DNA from: Phytoseiulus persimilis
Taxonomy: Eukaryota; Arthropoda; Arachnida; Mesostigmata; Phytoseiidae
Length of the DNA: 64,000 bases
Assembly (NCBI GenBank): GCA_037576195.1
Contig: CM075104.1
Span: forward strand, 22,088,211-22,152,210
Direction of reading: 5' to 3'
Of this stretch, positions 11,801 through 23,400 are shown one piece after another; within the stretch, counting starts at the first letter, position 1, and the number at the start of each line of letters is the position of its first letter. The translations under genes were made by a program, and so were the position numbers. The notes under the pieces are model-generated. The model saw only the letters and a program-made list of their open reading frames with translations. It did not search any database and was not told the DNA's origin.

Positions 11801-14800
11801 GTTTCCCCACCCGGATTCACTCCCATACCGTGATTCACTTCGATCGAAGATATTATTATTTCGTGTCGCAAGAGCAACGCTGCCGTCCCAAGGATGAGCT
11901 TTCCCTCAACTGTATTCCGAAGCTCTGTATTCAGGATCCATCTTCAAAACCGTAGAAAATGGAGAGGATCTCCAAGCCGGAGCTTCGGACTCCTCCGACT
12001 CCGGAATTTCCCGATCCAAGACGTGACTTTTGTGGTCACGTCGCGACGACGAGGAGACATGGCGCAAAAAAAAACTTATTCGCGCACCCCGTTCAGAAGA
12101 GACTGTTGAGACAGGACCTCTGCGTAATTCGATGGTGCTAGCTTGAAATCGAAATTGCGGAATTTCAAGAATGTTGTCCTGCTCCTGCCTCCCTCAACCC
12201 GGAGCCCAGGACGGGCCTAGCGAGCGACGGCTTCGTACTCCCATAGAAATCGGGAGTCGGGAGCGACTGCATCGGGTAGAGTAGTTCGGCTTGTCGTTCC
12301 CATTCCAAAGCTACAACACCCCACCATCACCGATGAGGCCACAAAGCCGCCGCCGCCGCCGGCCGACACCAGGACACTGTAGCCGCGCGCAGAACGCCCC
12401 TTGAGGCTCAGCGCAACGAAAAAATTGCGCGATTCAGCGACTGTAATTCACAGTATGAGGAGCAGCGATTCCAGCGAAAATCCCTCGACGTGGAATGGCA
12501 TACGTTCGCTGGTCGGATCTTCACGAGTTGGAGCCTGATCGTCGCGAAGAAGATGGAGCGCAGGATCTTCCACCTTCCTGACTGCCCTGCAGGTGAACTT
12601 CAGGTTTGATCTGTTGGTGAAGTTTCTCACGGTGTCTTCAAGAATCATTCTTCACTGTACTGTGAGTATCGAATGTCTCCGATTTTGACGACACGCGAGT
12701 CCGGGGAGATGAGAATGAGACATCCACAGAACTCATTCGCATCGTTGTTTATGGCGGAAGTTCAAGAATTCCGCTAGTGAAACGTAATATATTAAGGCTC
12801 ATGATCGTCTTTAGTCGTTTCTTGTTCAACCGTTGCCGTCCGCTGCTGTGGCCGCTACTTGGGCTGGGTGTTTACTTTGAGCCGAGAAGAGTAGCTTGGA
12901 GAGTCGTGGATAGACTGTTTGAAGCCGCTGTCTCCCAAAGTAATACAAAACGGTCCAGTCGAACTCGTCAGTGCTAAACGCTCCCTACTCGGACCGGACT
13001 CTGATTGGGAGACGGTTCGCGAGATAGCCAAGCGTTGGACACCAGGTCGGGACCGGTATGAAAGTCGTTGCTGGCAGAGGTGCGGAGGGAAGACGATCGG
13101 GAACGCGTTCGAAGTCTTGCGAGAATGGTTCGCGAAGCGAGAAGGAAGACTCGGGATGTCCCCGTCTCCAGAGTCGTTGAGGATTGTCGGGACTCAAAGG
13201 TCGCGATGGCGATCATCGCTGGAGCCAAGTGAGCGGCTGAAATGACGCAGAAGTCTGCTCCCTAGAAATGACATCTCTACCGAGAAACGGTCGCGACGCT
13301 GTCATCAGGAAAGCTCATTCTTGGAAAATGTTGTCAAGCCTCAGGTCGCATTTTTTCGGTACGCCCACGTCACAGCGTTTGCTTTCCAGAACCCAGGGCC
13401 GATAACGACAGGAACGAAAATAAAAAACGACGGGAAAACGAGCAGAAAAAGGGAATCACGAAGAACAGACTCGCTGTCGATGTGTCATCGGAATGTCAGA
13501 ATTGTTGTCGGCAGATAGCGTTTTCGAGCCGCGTCAACGATGACTTCATGATCGCCTTCATGAATTTGAATCCAAGCCGTCGTTTGGCGCAAGTGGATGC
13601 GAGTTCTCTTCTCGTTTCTCTGAATCATGTCTCATTGGAAGTCCGCCGTGTGAAAGAACCGAGGCGAGCGCACGGCGGACCGAAACGAGTCGATGAGAAA
13701 AGAGAGGAACGAGAAACAGAACCTCAGAGCGAGCTCATAGTTCGCAACGGAGGCGAACGGTTCGCTGAAAAATCCGCTGTCGGACAACGGCCTCGCTCTG
13801 AGCTCGTTGAGATCAGAAGCAGAAAAAATGCCCTGATCGAAGCGCTAGAAGGTAAACAATCCACCCCATGGCAAGCTTCATGGACTTGTTGTGGAGGGAG
13901 CAGAAGTTCGTATAGAACAGGAGGAATTCGAGTCGAAGGTGAGTTCCGCTGTGGCTTTATCTCTGCGGGCTCAATCTCGTGAATTCTCTCTCCTCTATGC
14001 CACGGAACACAAACAGTCATCGGACCGAGCTCCGATCGGCGGATGCACAGCTCGTTCCCGGTATTTTTCTCTCGCGGTCCTCAGTCGACGCGGCAGCTCA
14101 CCGTTGACTTCATCTGGTCGCGTTGAAAGTTTGCGCGCATCCAAAGCAGCGCGCGGCGGCGTTCATCAAAGTTTACGACAAGCGAAGCCGAAGTCTTCAA
14201 ATTTACGATGGATTTGCGGTTTTTCTCAGCGACTCCGGCGTACCGGCCCCCATCACGGGCAGCTTCAGCCATAGTAAAAACCGCTCGGTTCCTGCACGAC
14301 ACCGTAAGCTGTCCAACGGGGAGTTGCATACGCGACCGCACACTTGGACAAAATACTTGAACAGGGGGTCGTAACACGAATTGCTCACGACGGAGCAATA
14401 TAGCACACCTCTCGAGTCTACTCTGGATTTTAGCATATTTTCCGAATAGGCTTTTTTGTTTTGCTTTCAGCAACTGCGCCATTTTGTCGGCCATCGAGGC
14501 CTCTCGCCGCCACTCCGTGGGGTGGGTCGCCGTCGTCATCGAACGACAGGTCGACGCAGCGATCGAGGTGTTGAAGGCCGGCAGATTCCGTGTTTCTTTT
14601 CGCCGGTCTCCTTCGTTTTCAAAAATCGATCGTCGTCATCTCCGTCGGCGAGACTCGACGACGCTTAATTACTCGACGCCTTACGGTTCGTCATTTGGAC
14701 GACTCCTCTCAGACACTGCAGATAAAGAGACCACTGGACAACTGACAGGCGTTCCGTGATTGAGAGAAGAAGGCGAGGAAATGAAAGCGGAAAACCCACA

Positions 14801-17400
14801 CTTCGCCCCGCCGCTCTGCTGGAAGCTGTACAGGTCCAACAGCGCCGCGTCGCTGTATGATAATCATCGTTAAAAGGTCCGTTCGCCGGAGCTCGCCATC
14901 GCCGGATTTCTTGAATGCTTCGTTTCGCAAATTCTCGTGATTTGAGACTCCACCAGACTGACAAACAAGCTTCATGCAAAAGTATAACGAAGTCCGGACG
15001 GGACCCGACCGTGGCAGTAGAGCATCGCGGAGTTAGAACAATCGCTGGATTTGAAAACATTTCCATGAAGGAACGATGCTCCACTTCATTGAGAGACGGT
15101 GTCACCTGCTTTCCCGTTCGTTCGGGCTCCAGCGGTTATCACACGCAGGATTCTTGGCCGCGCTCTTTTCTCGTTGGAGAATATCATCTGATCGAGGGAG
15201 AAATGCCCCAAAGAGCTCCCTAGGTTCTCGAATACAATCTTTAAGATGATGGGAAGATGGCTCAGAGATGGGGTTGAAACCTCAAAGAGACATGATGAGT
15301 TCATCATCCTGACCGAGTGAACACAGTCGACGTGGATACCAGAGCTCGCTTACTCATTAGCGAACGGTGGAATTTCCAGAGGCAAGTGACCCGCGCGTTA
15401 TCAAACAAGCGCTGTCATACGATGCGAGGAGCGCGGGAGCACCCGGGACAAGACACCCGCTCCCTCGCTCATACAGCGGTGACGAAGATTGTCTCCGCGC
15501 CTCTTCCTTGAGTCCCGGTCGCCCCCGACCTCTTTCCTCATGAAAGACGGAAGAAAGGAGACGACTCAGCTGGCTGATGACTAAGTTCTCCTCCCGAACC
15601 GAAAGGTGGGTCGACAGGGGTCATTCGTACGTCCGGTGGCTTTCCCTCGGTCATCCTATTCTATCTAATTAATCAGCCCGTGCAGAAGGAGTCAACTGAG
15701 GAGACGAGGACGTCGTCCACGACGACCCTTTTCGCAGTCGCTCCGGAGGACGTACACAGGGTGAGTGGCATGCTCAACCGAACTGAAGGCTGACAACGTC
15801 CGCCTCGCCGCACGGCCTTCTCTGAGCGGCTTTTTCCCGCTTTTCTTCCCTCCTTTTATAATGAACTGATGGCAGGATGAGGTCTCCGTCGTCTCTCGCT
15901 CAGCCTTTCCCATCGCCCGTAGATCGTGGAAGAAAAAAAGGAAACCGGAGGGGAGCCGAAAGGTGCCACCACACTAGGCGAGTGAGTGACGGGGTGAATT
16001 TGCGACAAGAGCGTAGAAGAGTGACTTTGCCTCCTCTGTCGTTGTCTCCGAATGAGTGGGCCTGACGGAGACGAGCACGGCGACGAGAACCGCGACCGAG
16101 AGCCGGCGACGACGTCGGGAGAGTCCTCTTCTACTGAAGTTTCCCTCACAGTTAATTTCCCCCAAGAATTTCACTTTTCCACGCTCCCTCGCCGCCGTTC
16201 GGGCCTGTGGCGAGTCGAGCGCGGTGGAGATTTTTATGCGTTTTGCATTTACATTCCACATCTCTTCGGTTCGGGTTCCGCTCACGGGAGAACTATTCTG
16301 GCCGCGGCCTTGAACCGAGCTCCGTTTATCAAAACATCTCTCTGAACAGCGCGTTCATCGAAATCCGCAGCGGAAAACGATCCATCTGTCTTTGACCGAT
16401 CCCTTCGGATGCGATGCTGTTTCTCTTTGAGGCTTCTCCGCGAGGAATTCTAGAATTCGGCGGATCGCTAGCCCTCGGAACGATTTGCGACCGACCGTAT
16501 GCTCACGCGCTCCCAGTGATTCGTTAGCGACGACTCAGGATGGTTGATATTCAGAAATTTCCGTAATTAATTCATTGACGTCGAGCGAAACTTCTTGGTG
16601 ACGGAGCCTCGTGCCTCAGCGCATACTCAACTAGAACCGTTCGACTGATTCAGCATTTTGGATTCCTGTGCGTCGGCATCGCTCTAGGCCGCACCGATTT
16701 GAAATTTATTTTTTATTCCGCGTCGTCGGAATGTAATTAATTGGAATTCCTTCAGTCGACTGCCGCCCGTCCGTCCGACCGTCGAGGTTCAATCTCTCGA
16801 GTTTCCGTCTTGAGCTGGCAGTGCTCTGGATGAACGGCGATCTCTACGGCGGATAATCTCCTTGTTTGTGCTCGAGGAGGAAATGAGTTCTATTTAGGCA
16901 GCCGGGGCTGGCGCCGTGTGTCTTCGTGGACCTGTGCGGACCAGCATTGGCCGTCGGAGGTTTTTGGGGGCTCTGGCCCGCCAGGATCGAGAACATCTGC
17001 TGCCGCCGCCGGACGATCATTAGCCGGCTTCAAGCAATACTTGGATTTCCTGAAACTCGACCTAAATGCACCAATACCGACATAGGCAAACGCTAAGCAG
17101 CTGATCTGGCAAGTGTGTGCCTCAACGGTTATTTCTTAACCGACGACGACTTTCGTATTTTTTCACTCTGTTTTCGACCCTTTGGGCTCTGTTTGTTCCG
17201 TCGGGCCCGCAAACGTGGAGCGAATCAACAAAACTCGCATTAGCTCGAATATAAATCGAAGTGCTTACCTCCTGAAAATTGGTCGAATATTCATCGAGCG
17301 AGTTCGCCTCGGCCATAGTCTGGGTTAGATCGCGCGATAGATAAAACGGAACGCTCGCTAGTAGCCGTCAGCGCCAGGGTAAGCATCGCGGCTTCTCGAG
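8900..17400. other. No firm gene; several exon-like segments on the plus strand
   Basis: The stretch has unusually many strong plus-strand acceptor-like tracts (before 9223, 13390, 14093 and 14471) and GTGAGT/GTAAGT donors (9671, 13938, 15761). Short open frames lie near some of them, listed individually as findings. None could be joined into a full gene, and no domain is identified, so no CDS is claimed. Confidence 0.3.
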
Positions 17401-20400
17401 TCTGAAGCCGTGCTTGTGTCTGTGCATCGGAATCGCCTGTGATCTCTCAGCTGTCCGGAGCTGTCATCGTCTGCGCGAAGACATCGTCCAGCAGACGTTG
17501 CCGCCGCTGTACTCTTCGTGCGGAAGAAAGAGTGCGCTCATTTCGAATACATATTAACCGTCCGATCCAATTAACATGCAACCGGGCAGGTAAAGAAAGA
17601 GACAGAGAAGTAGCGCCAGATAAGCGAACTTCGTTCCAGGAAAAAGATCAGATCTCACCGAGCGGCAGCTCGCAGCTATCTGTGGATGGGCAGACTGCAT
17701 TTTCTTCAGGAGAATAATGATGTCAAGCGCCGCGCTTCTGTCCCGTCGGCTTTCTGTACGTTCGTCTGTTTGTCGTGGTTCGTCAACCCGCTCGCCAGTC
17801 TGTTGGCGATCGGTCGCTCCGTTCGTCGCGAGAGGAAGCGTTGATGAATGAGACTCCTCGATATAAACAACTCGATCCGCTCAATGCAAGTAGCAAATAG
17901 GACCGCTCAGGAATTCGGACGAACCGCTGGAAATTCCAGATAACAAACTCCACGACGCGGTACTACGTTCCGCCAGCGAAATCGTTGCCACCGAGTCGCA
18001 GGTGGAAAGAACCACAGACGTTGTCGGCGGCGGGATCCTTATCTCTGAATCAGTCGCCGTCGATGACGACTGAAACGGTCAAGAGTCAGATGGGAGAACT
18101 GGCGTATCAGTTCGAAGCTCAGTGGATTCATCAACGGCCAGTGCGGTTTGTTCCACTCTCGTTGACGTTGTCTCGAAGGATAAGTCGGTCGAAAGAGCGT
18201 TCGAAATGCTCGATTCAAGCAGCCCGCCGCCGGGCTCTTGTTTCGGCCATGCTTTTGTTCGGGCGTGTGCCGGAGAGGCGAGCCGGGCCAGATTCGGGAT
18301 CTGACGGGTTCTCTTTGAACGAGTCCGGTTCTCGAGTCCCGCGCCACAGGGGTGAGAAATCTCCGTCTCAGCTCAGGATGGCTGATGAAGCTATCCAAGG
18401 AATTCCGGGGCTCGCTCTCGGTGAAAACGGGAGGAAGCGGTGTGAGACGAAGCCTGCCCTCACAAGGAGCTTGCAAGAGGGCTGGACAGAGTACCCGCCA
18501 TCTTTCCGTCGGATTCGCCCGCAAGCTCCATAGTTGGAAACAAGCGCCGAGCTGTAGACCGTAGCACCTCCCGACGGAATTTGAAGCGTCGTCAATGCGT
18601 TCATATGACGGCGGTCGGATATCGGATGAACGAACGAAAAGAACGAAAAATTGACTACGCGAACTGTAATTATCTTGGAGATATATGAGGCTGGGCTTCA
18701 ACCTCTACCCTCGCACCGGTCGCCTTCGCAGAATAGAGATCTATTTGAATTTAGAATAATTATTCCGGTTTCGAACGAATCCGCGTCCTCCTCTCCCTCG
18801 CTGGCTGCGTGCATGCATACGTCCTCCTGTCTGTCGCTTACGCACCTAGAGCTACCAACGTTTGCGGATCGAATGCTGCAGCGGCGTTGCCCAGGAGCCG
18901 AAACCCGTCATCAAACTCAGCTAAGGCGCAACTCGTTCGCCTGGATCCACCGCGTTCAGAGCGCATGATCAGAAGAAACAGGTGAAATACTCGGGAACCG
19001 ATGAGAACGAAGCCCTTCGCACGGAAACACAATCACGAATCGGGCGATATCTCCTCGAGATGCCCTGAGAACTCGGCGGGTTCGTCAGTCGGTCGGCGGA
19101 CGGGCACGTCAGTGTCAAGTCGAGTGCTTTATCGATCAGATTCTTCACAACGAGTCCCCGTCGCCGGCTACCGCGGCGGCCATCAACAGCAACAATCAGC
19201 GCAGTCACTCACAACGAACGTTGCGATTCGATCAACTGTTAAGAAGGGTTTCAAGGGAATCTCTCAGCTCTTTGCAACAACATATTCGAACGGGATGTTC
19301 TGGTCGGCCGGGATGGTCGCTTTCGGTGCGCAGCTCGAGAACCAAACTTTGTTTTCAAAAAGTCTCGCAAAGTCGGGATCGGGGAACCCAGGCGAGCTTC
19401 TCGGATTTCCTCTCGATCTCGGAACGATACGTCCCAGGAATGACGTCGAACACCGGTCTTGAGAATCGGGCGCATCGTTTTTGGTCGTATTGGACGACTG
19501 ACGATCGAGCGAGGCCGATGCGGAGTGTTGAGAAGAGCTCGGACGAGAACCTCTGGGGCTTTCTTCGCTGTTTTCGAGCTAAAGAAGTTCTAATCCGAGC
19601 ACAAAGACATCCGCGGGGGAATCTGGCGACTGTGCAACGGGGACGGACGCACAGGGACTGAAGGAATCATCGCCAAGCACTAAAGTCTATTCTGCTCAGT
19701 GAACGCGTTTCGGGATTAGGTGGGACGATCAGGCGCGCACAGCCATCAGCGAGCGGACGGAGGCACAAAGCACCGTAGGCAGATGGCGGAGCACAGGAGC
19801 GAACGAGTCGAACGTTACTTCGAGAACAAAATCCAAGCCGAGTGACTCGGTAACCTGTTTTGCGGGTCGTTCGAGATCGCCGACAGATTGCGTTCGAATC
19901 ATCGAAAAGTCAAATATCGATTAGTGTCATCAAGCTAGCCCGCCCCAATTCTCTCGACTCGGCCACAAATCCAGCGGACAGAGGAAGTAAGCTCTAGAAA
20001 TCGAGATGACACCGGGCGAGATAATTGCCTTGAATCGGAGGATCACTGAGGCCTGGAAGTTGCGCATCGCTGGATCCCCATCGGTTTAAATCTGAAGTTG
20101 ATGGATAACGGGATCGACACCCCGATGGAAGACCCCCAGTTACAACCTGAGCTCAGGAATCTGGGTTCGGACCATTCATCTAACCAGATGGATCCATGAG
20201 CTGAGAATGAGAATCGACGGTAGCCTCAGATTGAGAATTCCAGCTTCCACTCCAAGAATTTTATCAAGCTCGAAGTTCCGGAGGAACAAACCCAATTGGT
20301 CGAGTTTGTTTAGGATTCGCGAGATCGGCTCCTGAATTTTATTCAAATCTGAAAACATGTCATACCGGACTGCATCGATCTGGTCATGCTGAACGTCAAC

Positions 20401-23400
20401 TACACCCGGTCGGAACTCGGGTTCGGACCCGTGTTCAGAGCTAGGTCCAGGTATGTAAGCGAGTGTGTCAATCCTTCGATGCGAGGCCGATAATTTGTCT
20501 CATGGTACATGTCGCATCCGACGCTAGACGAGCACGGCAGACCCACCCCCATATCCGTGACTGCGCCCCCTAACGATGGGATTTCACGTTCCCATGAACA
20601 GAGTGACCCCTTCGTTCATCGATGTCGCTCGCCCAAAAAACGTCACTGACTGGCCCGGTCGGCCGGCCGATCGTCAGTCGTCGCCGTCAGACGTCGTGAT
20701 GATCCAAGTCAGTCAAAGACTCGCTGTCGGATCGGCTCCACCCCCCTCCCTCCGAAACCCCCGAACAACAGTACCCCGGGTAGCGCTCTGAAAGCCTCGC
20801 TCGGCGTCCACAACAAGCATCCGTCGTACCTGCAGACCTTCGAGTCGAACCGACAGTCGCTACATCGTCTGACAAACCAGCTTCGGTTCGGCTGGAGGCT
20901 GCTGATGTTGAGGCGGCGGCGGCGGCGTCGACGACGACCATCGAGAAAGAAGAGGAAGAAAATAAAGCTGGAGGTGCCCCATCTTGTGCCTGATCGTTCG
21001 TGGATTCTGCGACTGCTCGCTACTTTCCTCTGGTTCGACGACGACTGCAGTAGAGAGGCTTCAGGTGTGCCCCCTCGGCGGGTTGGACCGCTCTCTCTTC
21101 TACTTTCTGTAACCCCGGGGTCGAGCCGAGGATTCCCGAACTAACCATTGGGCTCCACGGAATGCCCACACGGTTTCGCTCGAACTCTCGTTCGAACAGA
21201 GACGAACACCGATCGCGTCGGCTGGGACAGCCACAGCGTTGTTGACTGTGACATCGACAACAGCCCGAAGAGCAGCATCGTTAATAGTGGCCCGGGCTGC
21301 ATGCAACTCAACTCGAGCCCAACGTTTCCCCGATGAGGTCGCTGGATTTGGACTCCGTCGACTCGCTGTGACGAAAAAGTCACTGCCAAGACGTTTTCAT
21401 TAGTCCGCCATTCAGTCGGCCTCTTAATCAGCCGGGAAGTTGATAGTCGTGACGAGAAACAAGACCGCGCCTCGGTATCACCGAGCCCGAGTTGCTGCGA
21501 TACAACTTCCAGGCCTCGAGCTCCGTGTGCTCAGGTTGTGGACCTCGGATGTTTGCGCAGGAGAAAACATGTTTTTCATGCTAACAAAGCTCTCGTTCGG
21601 ATTCTTGGAGCCGTAGGACTGTTGTGCTCTCGTATTGCGGCCTGCTCGCTCTGTCAACACCGTCGCTCGCTCGGTCAGATAACCAGCCGGCGAGGTATCA
21701 GTTTCCAGCGACCTTAACCGACGAGTGACATCAGAAGCGGTGGAACGATGCTGTCCGCTCCTCGAATCATCTCAAAAGATCCCGGGGCTTCGCTTGCATG
21801 TCCGGGCCTCATCGAGCCCCGCAGTGCTGCACCCGGGGCCGTCCCGCTGCGGGTGGCGAGACCTGTGTCGAACCCGTTAAACGCGAAGAGAGCCCGAGGA
21901 GTGATCGATCTTCATCGGCCGGGGTCAAGTGATGGAACGCTGTTTTTAAGGTTCGATCGGATTGCTCCTAAATATTGAACTCACTTGTTGGGTCCTTATT
22001 AAGAACAGGCATCCGAGTGTATCATATTATCCAGTCTATCTATCATCGGTGATGAATCGTTCAAACAAAAATCCACGGAATCACGGAACAACAGGAGGGG
22101 CGGTATCCACAATTATTGAATTCGGTGTCAGGTTTTTTTTGGAACTCGCTCACTAAATGTTGCTCCACCTAGCTCGGAACATGCGGTGGTACAGTTCGCA
22201 CACGGGACGATCAACTCCTCAAACTCAAACACAACAACTCGCCCGCCAGCAATTCAACCAGCACTGATCCAGCCTCGCGCACAAACTCACTATGAGCGCC
22301 GACGATCGCTTTGGAGTAGCATGGCTCGGCGGTGAGAGCGGGAAACTCCCGCTTTCCCAATGGGAAAGGGCACGCTCGTACAGTTCGTCCGAGGCTCAGC
22401 TTTGATCAGTGAGATGTAGACGCCGGCCGACGCGAGTCGCGTGCACCTCGAGAGTGATAGATCCAGCTCACGGGATCACTTGTTGCGAACATATCTGAGC
22501 GAGCCGCCTGAGACGTACAACAGACCATGGATCTCATGAAATTCTAACTTCTTCCCACAGGATGAAGTAGATTCTTGATGCGATGCGGTTCATTAACCTT
22601 AGTTGGGTATATCGAACCTCCACGTTGGATCTAGAGACGGAATCATTCACAGCAGCTTCTTGTCGACGCCGTGCCCCGTGCATTCTCGAGGCGTGGGCGA
22701 CGAAAAAACGGAAGGATAGAAGAGGATTCGGAAAAATAGCAGAGGACCAGCTCGTTACACCCATTTCGTTCCTTGTTTCCTTTTTCAAGGCGACCATGGC
22801 AGGAGAGGGAACATTTCCTGCAAACTGAAAGCATTCGGAATCCGCCGACGGCGGCGCCAAGGTGGAAAGCTCTCAGCCTGGTGGGTGCCGCGAGAATTGA
22901 TCACAGCTTTCCACCGTGCTCCGTAAGCTTGCTTTGATGGAGTCATTTGGCGATTCCATACCGATTGAGAGAGCGAGTGCGCTTTAGCAACGATTTTTGG
23001 AAATAATTTCCCGTTGCATCAGTATCTCGGAAGGGAAGGGCGCTTGATGGCGCATCATTGGAACGGCTTTGGTCGCCCTCCAGTTCTCATGGTGCTGTGG
23101 CTGGCACTCAGAAGACATAAGAGGGAGGGGCATCGTTACGATCATGGGGATCAATGTACCAAACTCGAGGAATTCGAACTCATGGAATCGTCCCGGAAAG
23201 CGAATCGAGTATGCTTAACATTGTTGCCTCAATCGTATCCTCGGAAACACGGATTGAGAATTCGACTCGAAGCGCTCAATATGGTCTTCCGTCTTCCCTT
23301 ATCGCGTCGGAGCCGATCGCGTGGAGCCCAACTCCGGTAAGGTGAGGTTGAGGCAGCGTTTTTCTCAGTGTTCAAGACCGTTCAGCGACCGTTTATCGAA

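Noticed and set aside
14123..14374. CUB-domain-like stretch (SLQIYDGFAVFLSDSGVP)
   Set aside because: The YDG and PxxI spacing resembles a CUB domain, but the central SPLLG-type segment and the cysteines are missing. There is no good acceptor, and the opposite strand is also open.
18039..18701. 220-codon minus-strand frame overlapping a 182-codon plus-strand frame
   Set aside because: Each is the other's antisense shadow; neither has a protein-like composition.
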